Positions 25,082 to 33,344 of a DNA stretch of 64,000 nt are shown one piece after another. A model generated the notes under the pieces. The model was not told the DNA's origin. It made no database searches and worked only from the letters and a program-made list of their open reading frames with translations. The first letter of the stretch is position 1; each line of letters opens with the position of its first letter. The translations under genes were made by a program, and so were the position numbers. Origin of the DNA: Mycolicibacterium crocinum (GTDB lineage Bacteria > Actinomycetota > Actinomycetes > Mycobacteriales > Mycobacteriaceae); assembly GCF_022370635.2 (NCBI RefSeq), contig NZ_CP092362.2:4898001-4962000 (forward strand), written 5' to 3'.

Positions 25082-25197
25082 GTGGCCTGCTCCTTTCCCG
25101 TCCAGGCTAGGTCCGTGACCTACGCAACCCGAGACGGCGCGCCGCAGTCAATTACACACTTGTAATTTGCCCTTGACAAGCACCAACAGCCACAAGT

Positions 25198-25212
25198 GTC
25201 ACATTAGTAACA
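25198..25212. promoter_or_regulatory. Possible MtrA-type direct repeat upstream of sepX
   Basis: GTCACA-TTA-GTAACA are two direct half-sites nine bases apart, the pattern reported for the mycobacterial response regulator MtrA. It lies about 120 bases upstream of the sepX start. MtrA controls division and cell-wall genes, which would fit; the match is by eye. Confidence 0.4.
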
Positions 25213-25226
25213 AGTCAGCTCGGCAA

Positions 25227-25880
25227 TCACGCCCAGTGCGCCAGCCCGCGGTGCACCAGCCGGCCCGCGACCGACCCCTCGACCTCTTCCACCGTCATCC
25301 CCACCAGCAGGTGATCCCGCCAGGCGCCGTCGACGTCGAGGTACCGCTGCAGCAGGCCCTCCTCACGGAAACCCACCTTGGCCAGTACCGCGCGACTCGC
25401 CGCATTTTCCGGGCGCACCGTCGCCTCCACCCGGTGCAACCCGACCGGTCCGTAACAGTGATCCAGACCCAGTGCCAACGCACCGGTCGCCACCCCCGCG
25501 CCGGTCACGGCGCTCGACACCCAGTAACCGATCCACGCCGAGCGCAGCGCCCCGTGCGTCACATTGCCGATCGTGAGCTGACCACAGAACTGCCCGTCGA
25601 GTTCGATCACATACGGCAGCATCCGGCCCTTGCGCGCCTCCCCCCGAAGTCCCGAGCACACCGCGGGCCACGACGAAACCGCATGCCGCACAGTCCAATC
25701 CACCTCAGCGGTCGGCTCCCACGGCTCGAGATGTCGGCGGTCGGCCAACCGGATGCGGCTCCACATCGCCGCGTCACGCATCCGCACCGGACGCAACCTG
25801 ATCACACCGGCGCCGACGCGCAGCGGACCGGCGGACGCCGGCCAGCCCGGGTGCAGAGAACTGTTACGCCACAAGTTCAC
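25227..25880 (-). CDS. rimJ: GNAT acetyltransferase, RimJ/RimL type
   Basis: A 217-aa GNAT protein. Key stretches are VRMRDAAMWSRIRLADRRHLEPWEPT, GQLTIGNVTHGALRSAWIGYWV, then the acetyl-CoA loop with GAGVATGALALGLDH and ENAASRAVLAKVGFREEG, all typical of ribosomal-protein-alanine N-acetyltransferases. It is the third gene after galU and moeA, starting 13 bases downstream of moeA, the same order as M. tuberculosis Rv0993-Rv0995. The true protein substrate is not known. Confidence 0.87.
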   Translation of the reverse strand: MNLWRNSSLHPGWPASAGPLRVGAGVIRLRPVRMRDAAMWSRIRLADRRHLEPWEPTAEVDWTVRHAVSSWPAVCSGLRGEARKGRMLPYVIELDGQFCGQLTIGNVTHGALRSAWIGYWVSSAVTGAGVATGALALGLDHCYGPVGLHRVEATVRPENAASRAVLAKVGFREEGLLQRYLDVDGAWRDHLLVGMTVEEVEGSVAGRLVHRGLAHWA

Positions 25881-25893
25881 AGGTCTCCGCGGT

Positions 25894-27150
25894 TCAGCCT
25901 CGTTGAGCCAGGAAGGCGACGTCGACGAGCTCGCCGGTGCGGACCTGATCGACCTCGGTCGGCACCACCACCAAGCAGTTGGCCTCGGCCAGCGTCGCCA
26001 AAAGATGCGACGACGCGCCCGGAGCGCCGCCGAGCGCTTGCACCAGATATTCGCCAGTGTCCTGGTCGCGCATCAGCTGACCGCGCAGGAAGCCCTTGCG
26101 GCCGGGCACCGAGGAAATCGGCGACAACGCCCGAGCCTGTACGACACGCCGAAGCGACTGCCGCTTGCCCAGCGACAGCCGGATCAGCGGGCGAACCATG
26201 ACCTCGAAGACCACCAGGGCGCTGACCGGATTGGCCGGCAACAGGAACGTCGGCACCCCCTCGCGGCCCAGCTGGCCGAAGCCCTGAACCGACCCGGGAT
26301 GCATGGCGATCCGGGTGACTTCCATATCGCCGAGCTTGGACAGCACCGCGCGCACATTCTCGGCCGCCGCGCCGCCGACGGCACCGGCGATCACCACCAG
26401 CTCGGCGCGGTTCAGCTGGCCCTCGACGGCCTCGCGCAGGGCTTTCGGGTCGGTGCTGACGATGCCCAGCCGGTTCACCTCGGCACCCGCATCGCGCGCC
26501 GCGGCGGCGATCGCATAGGAGTTGACGTCGTAGACCTGGCCGTTGCCTGGCGTTCGGGAGATGTCGACCAGCTCGCCGCCGACGCTCATCACGGTCACCC
26601 GGGGCCGGGGGTGCACCAGCACCCGTTCGCGGCCCACCGCGGCCAGGAGTCCGACCTGCGCGGCACCGATGATCGCCCCCGCGCGCACGGCGACATCGCC
26701 GGGTTGCACGTCGTCACCGGCACGGCGCACATAGGCGCCGGACCGCACCCCGCGCAGCACCCGCACCCGGGCCTGACCGCCGTCGGTCCAGCGCAACGGC
26801 AGCACGGCGTCGGCCAGCGTCGGCATCGGCGCGCCGGTCTGCACGCGGGCGGCTTGTTTGGGCTGCAGCCGGCTCGGTGTGCGCGCGCCCGCTTCGATCA
26901 CACCCATCACCGGCAGGCTGATCTGGCCGTCACCGGAGTCGTCGTCGGGATCGGCGCCGATGCCCTGGACATCCACGCTGCGGACCGCATAACCGTCGAT
27001 GGCGGCCTGATCAAAGCCGGGCAGCGGCTGTTCGGTGACCACTTCCTCGGCGCACATCAGGCCCTGCGCCTCGGCGATCGGCACTCGTACCGGTCGTGGC
27101 GCCACCGCAGCGGCCGCCACCCTGGCCTGCTGTTCCTCTACCGAACGCAC
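25894..27150 (-). CDS. moeA: Molybdopterin molybdenumtransferase MoeA
   Basis: A 418-aa protein with the MoeA domain order: domain I/II from QQARVAAAAVAPRPVRVPIAEAQGLMCAEEV, FDQAAIDGYAVR near residue 45 (normally FDNSAMDGYA), the mogA/moeA catalytic domain with VTVMSVGGELVD near 195 and AGAVGGAAAENVR near 260, and the C-terminal domain IV. It inserts molybdate into adenylated molybdopterin. It overlaps no gene but lies 49 bases after galU and 13 before rimJ, so the three are probably one operon. Confidence 0.93.
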   Translation of the reverse strand: MRSVEEQQARVAAAAVAPRPVRVPIAEAQGLMCAEEVVTEQPLPGFDQAAIDGYAVRSVDVQGIGADPDDDSGDGQISLPVMGVIEAGARTPSRLQPKQAARVQTGAPMPTLADAVLPLRWTDGGQARVRVLRGVRSGAYVRRAGDDVQPGDVAVRAGAIIGAAQVGLLAAVGRERVLVHPRPRVTVMSVGGELVDISRTPGNGQVYDVNSYAIAAAARDAGAEVNRLGIVSTDPKALREAVEGQLNRAELVVIAGAVGGAAAENVRAVLSKLGDMEVTRIAMHPGSVQGFGQLGREGVPTFLLPANPVSALVVFEVMVRPLIRLSLGKRQSLRRVVQARALSPISSVPGRKGFLRGQLMRDQDTGEYLVQALGGAPGASSHLLATLAEANCLVVVPTEVDQVRTGELVDVAFLAQRG

Positions 27151-27199
27151 CGCGCGCCTTTCTGCCTCGAGCTCGGGTCGCGCGGGCCCGCCGCAGCTC

Positions 27200-28120
27200 C
27201 TACTGTTCGGCCTCTTCGGCCAGGCCTAGGCGCGCCGTCAACCATCGCCGCAAATCCGGGCCATAGTCGTCACGATCCAACGCAAAGTCAACCGCAGCCT
27301 TCAAGTACCCGCCGGGATTTCCCAAGTCGTGTCGAGAGCCGCGGTGCACCACGACATGCACCGGATGCCCTTCCTTGATCAGCAACTCGATGGCGTCGGT
27401 CAGCTGGATCTCGCCGCCGACTCCGCGGTCGACGCGGCGCAGCGCGTCGAAGATCGCGCGGTCCAATATGTAGCGACCGGCCGCCGCGAACCGCGACGGC
27501 GCGTCTTCGAGCTTGGGCTTCTCCACCATGCCCTTGACCTTGAGCACGTTCGGGTTCGCTGCGTCGGGAACCGGCTCGACGTCGAAGACGCCGTAGGAGC
27601 TGACTTCGTCGTCGGAGACCTCGATCGCGCACAGCACCGTGCCGCCGCGCTTGGCGCGCACCTTCGCCATCGTCTCCAGCACACCGGTCGGCAGCACCAG
27701 GTCATCCGGCAGCAGCACCGAGATCGCGTCCTCATCCGGGGAGAGCACCGACTCGACGCATCCGACGGCGTGGCCCAGGCCCAGCGGCTCGTGCTGCACC
27801 ACCGACTCGACCTTGATCAGGGCGGGCGCGCGACGCACCTTCTCCAGCATCGCCTTCTTGCCGCGGGCCTCCAGCGTGCCCTCGAGCACCAGGTCCTCCA
27901 CGAAGTGGGCGACCACGCTGTCCTTGCCCTCAGAGGTGACGATCACCAGTCGCTCGGCGCCCGCCTCGGCGGCCTCCTCGGCGACGAGCTCGATACCCGG
28001 GGTGTCGACGACCGGCAGGAGTTCCTTGGGAACCGTCTTGGTCACGGGCAGGAATCGCGTACCCAGTCCGGCCGCGGGAACGATCGCTGTGCGCGGAATC
28101 GGGACCTCTGGCGGTCTCAT
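27200..28120 (-). CDS. galU: UTP-glucose-1-phosphate uridylyltransferase GalU
   Basis: A 306-aa nucleotidyltransferase. The signature VPAAGLGTRFLPVTKTVPKELLP is at residues 14-36, followed by LPDDLVLP near 137 and FAAAGRYILDRAIFDALR near 215. It makes UDP-glucose for cell-wall polysaccharides, glycolipids and trehalose. ATG 28120. It heads the galU-moeA-rimJ operon and is divergent from the 5-formyltetrahydrofolate cyclo-ligase gene. Confidence 0.96.
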   Translation of the reverse strand: MRPPEVPIPRTAIVPAAGLGTRFLPVTKTVPKELLPVVDTPGIELVAEEAAEAGAERLVIVTSEGKDSVVAHFVEDLVLEGTLEARGKKAMLEKVRRAPALIKVESVVQHEPLGLGHAVGCVESVLSPDEDAISVLLPDDLVLPTGVLETMAKVRAKRGGTVLCAIEVSDDEVSSYGVFDVEPVPDAANPNVLKVKGMVEKPKLEDAPSRFAAAGRYILDRAIFDALRRVDRGVGGEIQLTDAIELLIKEGHPVHVVVHRGSRHDLGNPGGYLKAAVDFALDRDDYGPDLRRWLTARLGLAEEAEQ

Positions 28121-28171
28121 CGTTCACACCCTAACGACAACATGTTGGTCCTTCACTCTGGCGGAAAAGAG

Positions 28172-28786
28172 ATGTGCGCTGACATGGTGGACGGCGTGCT
28201 CGCCGGTACTAAAGCCCAACACCGGGCCGCCCTGTTGGCGGCGCGCCGGGAAGTGCCCGACGCGGTTCGGGCGGCCGAGGCCCTGGCGCTGTGCGAGCAC
28301 CTCGGCGAGTTCGTGAGTGCGAGCGACACGGTGTGCGCCTACCTGCCGGTCGGCACCGAGCCGGGCTCGCCGCAGCTGGTGGACCGGTTGCGCGAGCTGT
28401 GCGCCCGCGTCCTGTTGCCGGTGGCCCGATCCGACGCGGACGGCGGTCCGCTGGCACTGCTCTGGGGCGTGTACGTACCCGGCGGTTTGGTCAGCGCCCG
28501 GTTCGGCCTGCTCGAGCCGGCCGAGCCGTGGCTGCCGGCCTCGGCGCTGGGTGAGGCGGACCTGGTGCTGGTGCCTGCGCTGGCCGTCGACCGCCGGGGT
28601 GTGCGGCTGGGACGCGGCGGCGGCTTCTACGACCGGTCGTTGCCGATCTGCCGACCCGCCACCAAGCTGGTCGCGGTGGTGCGCGACGCCGAACTTGTCG
28701 ACGAACTGCCCAGCGAACCTCATGACGTTCGAATGACCCATGTCCTCACCCCCAAACACGGTCTGTTCGCGCTGGCCAACACCTAG
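28172..28786 (+). CDS. 5-formyltetrahydrofolate cyclo-ligase
   Basis: A 204-aa protein of the MTHFS/YgfA family, converting 5-formyl-THF to 5,10-methenyl-THF with ATP. The motifs are AQHRAALLAARREV at the N-terminus, CAYLPVGTEPGSPQLV, and the substrate loop VDRRGVRLGRGGGFYDRSL near residue 155. The start is uncertain: ATG 28172 has a GGAAAAGAG purine run; ATG 28142 and ATG 28184-28189 region alternatives exist, because the frame runs open upstream into galU. It corresponds to Rv0992c by position. Confidence 0.9.
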   Translation: MCADMVDGVLAGTKAQHRAALLAARREVPDAVRAAEALALCEHLGEFVSASDTVCAYLPVGTEPGSPQLVDRLRELCARVLLPVARSDADGGPLALLWGVYVPGGLVSARFGLLEPAEPWLPASALGEADLVLVPALAVDRRGVRLGRGGGFYDRSLPICRPATKLVAVVRDAELVDELPSEPHDVRMTHVLTPKHGLFALANT

Positions 28787-28902
28787 CGCAGGCATCGGCC
28801 TACCATGCACCCCAACACGCCCCCTCGCAGGCTTTTCTCCCCATTTCGTCGCGCTGTTCCCCCGGCGCGGCTTGGGGGAATGATACGTGCCACATGGCGG
28901 TT

Positions 28903-28929
28903 CTAGCACTTGGCACGGTAGAGTGCTAA
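28903..28929. promoter_or_regulatory. CIRCE element (HrcA operator)
   Basis: CTAGCACTT, nine spacer bases, then GAGTGCTAA: the 9-9-9 CIRCE layout, with a perfect right half and two differences in the left half from the consensus. It lies 29 bases upstream of the FmdB-like gene. HrcA control is known for the M. tuberculosis counterpart, Rv0991c. Confidence 0.85.
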
Positions 28930-28957
28930 CAGACCAAGTTTCGTCCCGGAGGTTCAT

Positions 28958-29293
28958 GTGCCGACCTACAGCTACGCGTGTACCGAGTGCGACAACCGCT
29001 TCGACGCGGTGCAGGCGTTCACTGAAGACGCGCTGACCAGCTGCCCCCAGTGCTCCGGTCGGCTGCGCAAACTGTTCAACTCGGTTGGCGTGGTGTTCAA
29101 GGGCAGCGGCTTCTACCGCACGGACAGCCGCGAATCGGGCAAGAACAGCAGCAAGTCGGACTCGCCGTCGTCCTCGAGTTCGGAGAAGTCGTCGAGCTCC
29201 AGCGATTCGTCCAGCTCATCAAGCTCGTCGAGTACGTCGAGTGCGTCCAGCTCGTCGAGTTCCTCTGCGCCCGCGGCAGCAGCGTCGAGCTAA
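28958..29293 (+). CDS. ruc: FmdB-family zinc-ribbon protein with Ser-rich tail (Ruc/Rv0991c type)
   Basis: A 111-aa protein. The N-terminal zinc ribbon has two CxxC pairs (CTEC near residue 8, CPQC near 29), then FKGSGFYRTD near 50, then a disordered tail of Ser with a few Thr, Ala and Lys. In M. tuberculosis Rv0991c was described as a redox-regulated chaperone (Ruc), activated when the cysteines are oxidised and zinc is lost. GGAGG precedes GTG 28958. The CIRCE element upstream predicts heat-shock induction. The Ser-only tail is more extreme than usual. Confidence 0.88.
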   Translation: MPTYSYACTECDNRFDAVQAFTEDALTSCPQCSGRLRKLFNSVGVVFKGSGFYRTDSRESGKNSSKSDSPSSSSSEKSSSSSDSSSSSSSSSTSSASSSSSSSAPAAAASS

Positions 29294-29331
29294 CAGCCCG
29301 ATCTCGTTGGGGCGCATAGCTTTTCAGCTGT

Positions 29332-30492
29332 TCAGGAAGCCAGCCCCGCCGGATTGCCGCTGTCGCCGTATTCGACTGAATAGCCGACCAATTCACTGCT
29401 CTCGTCCTTGACCGGACGGATGTGGATTTGGACGGTCGAGCCATCCGCGGCACTGCCATCAAAAGCCGGGAACGGCTCATCGAGCAGATCGGTGGCACGC
29501 AGTTGGGCCATCGTCTCCGGAGTGACCCCGATCAGGTCCCAGATGTGGCGTCCGGCAACCTCTGCCCCGTTGGCATCCATAGTTCTGTCGAACGCCTTGC
29601 TGGACGCCACCACGGTGCCTGCTGGATCCATCAGCGCGACGGCGGCTCCGGGGGCATAGTCCTCGTCGAGCCGGTCGGCGCGGACTTCCAGGGACATCGG
29701 TGCCGATAGGTCGTCATTCGGCCGGGCGGAGGCGAACTGGCGCAATGCATTTGGGACCTGCTGGGCCGGCGTCGGCCGCCCGAACAGGTAGCCCTGCGCC
29801 AGCTTGCAGCCCATCCCCCGCAGCAGATCTGCCTGCCCGGCGGTCTCGACCCCTTCGGCGACGACGGCCAATCCCAGGCTGTGCCCCAAGCCCACCACCG
29901 CGTCCACGATCTTGCGGCTCTGACGATGGTCTTCCATCGCCATCACGAAGCTGGCGTCGATCTTGAGTTTGGAGAACGGCAGTGTGCTCAGCCACGTGAG
30001 ACTCGAATAACCGGTGCCGAAGTCGTCCATGGCGATCGTGCAGCCGAGGTTGATGAGCCGGTCGAGCGTACGTCGCGGCTGGCTCAGATCGTCGATGAAA
30101 CCGTTCTCGGTGACTTCAATGTGCACGCGGCTCAACGGAAATGACGAATCGATCGCCGCTTTGGCGATTCTGGTCGCCAACTCCGGATTGCGCAGTTGCG
30201 TCGGCGAGACGTTGAAACCGAGGAAGATGTGGTGCGGCCAGTCGGCGGCGGCCGAAAACGCCGCCCGCATCAGTTGATCCAGCAGACGATCGAGCAGACC
30301 GAAACGATCCGCGATCGGAATGAATTGGTCCGGGCCGATGAAGCCCTGCTCCGGATCGTTCCACCGGGCGAGAACTTCGAACCCCAGAACGTGTCCGTCG
30401 TCGAGCGAGACGATCGGTTGGAAGAACGGCTCCACGCCACCGGATGCCAAGGCCGCCAAGAGTCTGCGCGCAAGGAGTTGGTCGGCGTTCAC
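29332..30492 (-). CDS. EAL-domain c-di-GMP phosphodiesterase with C-terminal PAS-like domain
   Basis: A 386-aa protein. The EAL domain (about residues 8-250) carries EVLARW at E39 (EVL instead of EAL), NVSPTQL, EVTENGFIDD, DDFGTGYSS and AEGVET, so all main Mg2+ and c-di-GMP binding motifs are present and the enzyme is probably active. The C-terminal 110 residues look PAS-like (AAVALMDPAGTVVASSKAFDRTM and HIWDLIGVTPETM). GTG 30492 is preceded by AGGAGG. It lies between genes matching the adjacent M. tuberculosis pair Rv0991c and Rv0990c, but in the opposite direction, which suggests an insertion. Confidence 0.88.
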   Translation of the reverse strand: MNADQLLARRLLAALASGGVEPFFQPIVSLDDGHVLGFEVLARWNDPEQGFIGPDQFIPIADRFGLLDRLLDQLMRAAFSAAADWPHHIFLGFNVSPTQLRNPELATRIAKAAIDSSFPLSRVHIEVTENGFIDDLSQPRRTLDRLINLGCTIAMDDFGTGYSSLTWLSTLPFSKLKIDASFVMAMEDHRQSRKIVDAVVGLGHSLGLAVVAEGVETAGQADLLRGMGCKLAQGYLFGRPTPAQQVPNALRQFASARPNDDLSAPMSLEVRADRLDEDYAPGAAVALMDPAGTVVASSKAFDRTMDANGAEVAGRHIWDLIGVTPETMAQLRATDLLDEPFPAFDGSAADGSTVQIHIRPVKDESSELVGYSVEYGDSGNPAGLAS

Positions 30493-30672
30493 CACCGCGC
30501 CTCCTCTCCCCACCCAGGCGCAACAAACTACCGATACGTAAGGTACAGGCAAACGAAGAGCAGGGCGTCCATAATGCGAAAACGCCGTCGTCTGCAAACA
30601 ACGCCGCGCAGTTATCAACAAGCCGGGACGCGCACGGAATCACGATGCTTTCCGGCGATCTACGGTGGGCGC

Positions 30673-31326
30673 ATGAGCGAGTCGCTCGACCCCACGCTGC
30701 CGAGCCGGATTCGGCACTTACTACGCCCGGACTTCACCCGCACGGTGTTGGCACGACGGCTCGTCGCCGGCGCGCTGGTCGTCTTGGCGGGCATCGCTGC
30801 GCTGCGGCCCGACCCGGACAGCCAGCAGACCGAGGTGGTCGTCGCCGCCCACGACCTCAGCCCCGGCCTGACCCTGTCCCCCGACGATATCCGGCTGGAA
30901 AAACGTTCTGCTGCAACAGTTCCCGACGGCGCGCGAACGACGGGCGACGACGTGGTCGGGGCCACCCTGGCCGGGCCGGCACGCCGGGGCGAAGTGCTGA
31001 CCGACGCCAGGGTGCTCGGTTCACGCCTGACCGGGCTCAGCGCCGGGCCCGACGCCCGGGTCGTGCCGCTGCACCTCGCCGACGCGGCGGTGCTCGATGT
31101 CATTCGGCCCGGCGATGTCGTCGACGTCATGGGGGTCGCGGACGCGGGCGGTGACGCCAAACCGATGCTGGCCGCGACGAACGCCGTCGTGGTCCTTGTT
31201 TCGCCCAAGCCGAAGTCGGCCGGGGCCGGCGACGACCGGGTGGTGCTGGTGGCACTGCCGGCCGCGGGAGCGCACGCGTTGGCCGCGGCGACCTTGGTTC
31301 AGACCGTCACGCTGACGATCCACTGA
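30673..31326 (+). CDS. SAF-domain protein (CpaB/FlgA-like)
   Basis: A 217-aa protein with one N-terminal membrane span (about residues 28-45, LVAGALVVLAGIAAL) and an extracytoplasmic SAF domain: VVVAAHDLSPGLTLSPDDIRLEKR (60-83) and ARRGEVLTDARVLG. The later part has RPGDVVDVMGV. SAF domains occur in CpaB pilus-assembly proteins and in periplasmic chaperones. No pilus genes are nearby. The length matches my recollection of Rv0990c (about 218 aa), placing it in the conserved neighbourhood. Confidence 0.75.
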   Translation: MSESLDPTLPSRIRHLLRPDFTRTVLARRLVAGALVVLAGIAALRPDPDSQQTEVVVAAHDLSPGLTLSPDDIRLEKRSAATVPDGARTTGDDVVGATLAGPARRGEVLTDARVLGSRLTGLSAGPDARVVPLHLADAAVLDVIRPGDVVDVMGVADAGGDAKPMLAATNAVVVLVSPKPKSAGAGDDRVVLVALPAAGAHALAAATLVQTVTLTIH

Positions 31327-31327
31327 G

Positions 31328-31534
31328 CTATTCGGCGGGCGGTGCGGGCACCGGCGTGCTGGGTAGCGGAGCCGGCTGCTGGATCGCATCCATCACCATG
31401 TCGGCGATCTCATCGGACGACGAAGTGTTCGGCGCCCCAGGGGCGGGCGTGGGGTTCGGAGCGGCGGCGGCGACACCGCCGGAGAGCACCAGCGCACCGA
31501 CTAAGGCCGCACTCGCAACCGCGCGCATCCACAT
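31328..31534 (-). CDS. Small secreted Pro/Ala-rich protein
   Basis: A 68-aa protein: signal peptide (about residues 1-25, cleavage near AAAAPN), then a short mature peptide with DEIADMVMDAIQQP flanked by Pro-rich stretches. GAGGGG lies upstream of ATG 31534. Its stop is one base from the converging SAF gene. The function is unknown. The helical core could be a small interaction motif. Confidence 0.6.
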   Translation of the reverse strand: MWMRAVASAALVGALVLSGGVAAAAPNPTPAPGAPNTSSSDEIADMVMDAIQQPAPLPSTPVPAPPAE

Positions 31535-31648
31535 GGCGTTTCCCCTCGAAAGACGTCCGCTGCCAAGCTAACAGGTCGGCCGCCGCGTTGACCGGCCCGT
31601 ACTACCCTTCGAGGTCTCGGGGAGACGCCAACCAGAAAGGGGACAACC

Positions 31649-32104
31649 GTGTTGAAGGGCTTCAAGGAGTTCCTCGCCCGCGGCAACATCGTCGACCTGT
31701 CGGTCGCGGTGGTAATCGGTACCGCGTTCACCGCGCTGGTCACCAAGTTCACCGAAAGCATCATTCAGCCACTGATCAGCCGCATCGGCGCCGGGAAGGA
31801 CACGAGCTACGGCATCCTGCGCATCGGCATCGGCGGCGGACAGGCCATCGACCTCAACATCCTGCTGTCCGCGTTCATCAATTTCGTCCTGGTGGCGGCC
31901 GTGGTGTACTTCCTGGTCGTCGTGCCCTACAACCGGCTGCGCAAGAAGGGTGAGGTCGAGCAGGCCGGCGATACCGAGCTGAGCCTGCTCACCGAGATTC
32001 GCGATCTGCTCGCCGACGCCAGCGGCACACCCAAGAAGACCGTCGGCCCGGGCACCGGGCCGAGCCCCGATACCGCCGAGACGACGAGCGCCGACAAAGG
32101 CTGA
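31649..32104 (+). CDS. mscL: Large-conductance mechanosensitive channel MscL
   Basis: A 151-aa protein. The N-terminal helix LKGFKEFLARGNIVDLSVAVVIGTAF is the MscL signature, TM2 spans about residues 70-92 (LLSAFINFVLVAAVVYFLVVVP), and a charged C-terminal helix is followed by a Thr/Pro-rich tail. It releases osmolytes on hypo-osmotic shock. GTG 31649 is preceded by AAAGGGGA. It is homopentameric in mycobacteria. Confidence 0.96.
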   Translation: MLKGFKEFLARGNIVDLSVAVVIGTAFTALVTKFTESIIQPLISRIGAGKDTSYGILRIGIGGGQAIDLNILLSAFINFVLVAAVVYFLVVVPYNRLRKKGEVEQAGDTELSLLTEIRDLLADASGTPKKTVGPGTGPSPDTAETTSADKG

Positions 32105-32112
32105 CGCCCATA

Positions 32113-32147
32113 CAAAATGGCCCCCGGCTGAGCCGGGGGCCATTTTG
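32113..32147. terminator. Strong bidirectional terminator between mscL and mspA
   Basis: A perfect 16-bp stem (CAAAATGGCCCCCGGC) with a three-base loop, A-rich on one side and T-rich on the other, so it can act as an intrinsic terminator in both directions. Confidence 0.92.
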
Positions 32148-32164
32148 TTGACGTGCGAAGGGAA

Positions 32165-32803
32165 TCAGTTCATGTTCCAGGGTTCGCCGTAGGTGGTGAC
32201 GCTGTCGCCGGCCTTGGAGATCAGGCGGGCGAAGGGCCGCAGCAGCACGCCGCCGGCGGCGCCGGTGACGGTGCCGTGGGCGTTGGCCACCGCGACCGAG
32301 CCGTTGGGGCCCGAGACGTCGACGGAGAAGGTGGCGACTTCCTGGATACCGGGGCCGTTGCCCAGGTCGGCGCTGATCGACACACCCGGGAACAGGTTCG
32401 GGGTGATCACCGAGCCCAGCGGGTTGAAGCCCGTCGGGGAGATGTTGGCGTCGTCGAGCAGGATGTTGGGGGTGGTGTAGCTGAAGTTGATGCCCACACC
32501 GAGTGACCACGGGAAGCCCACCTGGTAGCCCAGCTCCAAGGTGCCCGCGAACTCATCGGCACCCGGGCCAACCACGCTGTAGACGGCCTTGCCGGAGTGG
32601 AACCACTCACGGGTGAGCCGGTTGCGGTCCAGGGGGAACACACCATTGAGGAAGGTGTCCCACTGCTGAACCGTCATCGTGCGGCCACCGCCGTCAACCA
32701 GACTCAGCTCGTTATCCAAACCTGCGTGCGAGGTACCTGTCCCGACGAACAACGCCGCGACGGCGGCGATCATCGCCACCAGTACCCGACCGATTACCTT
32801 CAT
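32165..32803 (-). CDS. mspA: MspA-family outer-membrane porin
   Basis: A 212-aa protein: signal peptide to about residue 28 (GTSHAGLDNEL marks the mature start), then the MspA fold with LSLVDGGGRTMTVQQWDTFLNGVFPLDRNRLTREWFHSGKA-type N-terminal region and ending in GEPWNMN. It assembles as an octameric pore for hydrophilic solutes in the mycomembrane. GGGAGA precedes ATG 32803. The family is typical of fast-growing mycobacteria and absent from M. tuberculosis. Which Msp paralog it is cannot be told here. Confidence 0.95.
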   Translation of the reverse strand: MKVIGRVLVAMIAAVAALFVGTGTSHAGLDNELSLVDGGGRTMTVQQWDTFLNGVFPLDRNRLTREWFHSGKAVYSVVGPGADEFAGTLELGYQVGFPWSLGVGINFSYTTPNILLDDANISPTGFNPLGSVITPNLFPGVSISADLGNGPGIQEVATFSVDVSGPNGSVAVANAHGTVTGAAGGVLLRPFARLISKAGDSVTTYGEPWNMN

Positions 32804-33169
32804 GTTCTCCCTAGCTTGTCGACGGCTGACCCGAGGGCTCACCGAGTGTATTTCGTGCTCGGGTCCCAACCATGCTGACACCGCTCACGGCGCACAGCGG
32901 TTCAATGAGAGTCCTCACACACCGCTCTTACGCTCTGCTCATCGTTGACACGAGGAACATAACGGGATGACTTCGGGGCGGCAACGCGTAGGCGCGCCAT
33001 GCGTCGAATCGGTCTTTGCGTGGGGAAGTTTGCTGGGACGAAAGCCGCGGTTAACCGGGAACTGATTCCGCTGCACAAAATCGGGCGCGAACCGGACACG
33101 GCGACCGCGCCGCAGAAACGGCGCGCCAACCGCCCGGCGCCCCCGGACCTGCCCATCACCACCTGCTGA
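32804..33169. other. 366-bp region upstream of mspA
   Basis: No well-supported gene. It probably holds the mspA promoter and a long 5' untranslated region, as reported for mspA of M. smegmatis. A weak 56-codon plus-strand ORF (32999-33169) is listed separately. Confidence 0.5.
32999..33169 (+). CDS. Possible 56-aa basic protein (weak)
   Basis: ATG 32999 opens a 56-codon frame encoding a basic, Pro-rich peptide that ends ITTC, one base from the converging 52-aa gene. There is no clear Shine-Dalgarno and third-position GC is only moderate, so it may be chance. Confidence 0.25.
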   Translation: MRRIGLCVGKFAGTKAAVNRELIPLHKIGREPDTATAPQKRRANRPAPPDLPITTC

Positions 33170-33328
33170 TCATCCGCCGTGGTGGGGCGGGACGTTGTCG
33201 CGCAACCACTCGTCTCGGTCATCCGCGTCCCGATTTCGGTCCGGATCACGCTCATCGGAGGACTCCTGAGGAATATCGGAACCGAAAATCTTGTTAACTG
33301 CGATTCGGTTGTCGCGTGGTGTCGCCAT
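33170..33328 (-). CDS. 52-aa charged microprotein under a CRP site
   Basis: ATG 33328 opens 52 codons: a short N-terminal part (MATPRDNRIAVNKIFGSDIP), an Asp/Arg-rich middle (DERDPDRNRDADDRDEW) and the end VPPHHGG. TTGGGGCG upstream can serve as ribosome binding site. No membrane span; probably soluble and partly disordered, with a His pair near the end. The frame is more protein-like than the longer overlapping frame at 32902-33255. A near-perfect CRP site lies 17 bases upstream, supporting a separate regulated transcript. I do not recognise a family. Confidence 0.6.
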   Translation of the reverse strand: MATPRDNRIAVNKIFGSDIPQESSDERDPDRNRDADDRDEWLRDNVPPHHGG

Positions 33329-33344
33329 CACAACGCCCCAAGAT

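Noticed and set aside
27329..28141. Long N-terminal extension of the cyclo-ligase
   Set aside because: The open frame is antisense to galU; the family N-terminus starts near 28172.
29160..29290. Poly-Ser tail of Ruc as a frame artifact
   Set aside because: Ser is encoded by mixed TCG, AGC, TCC and TCA codons in frame to the stop, so it is genuine protein sequence rather than a simple nucleotide repeat.
32902..33255. A 117-aa minus-strand gene
   Set aside because: Composition is not protein-like, it overlaps the better 52-aa frame, and its apparent Shine-Dalgarno lies inside that frame.
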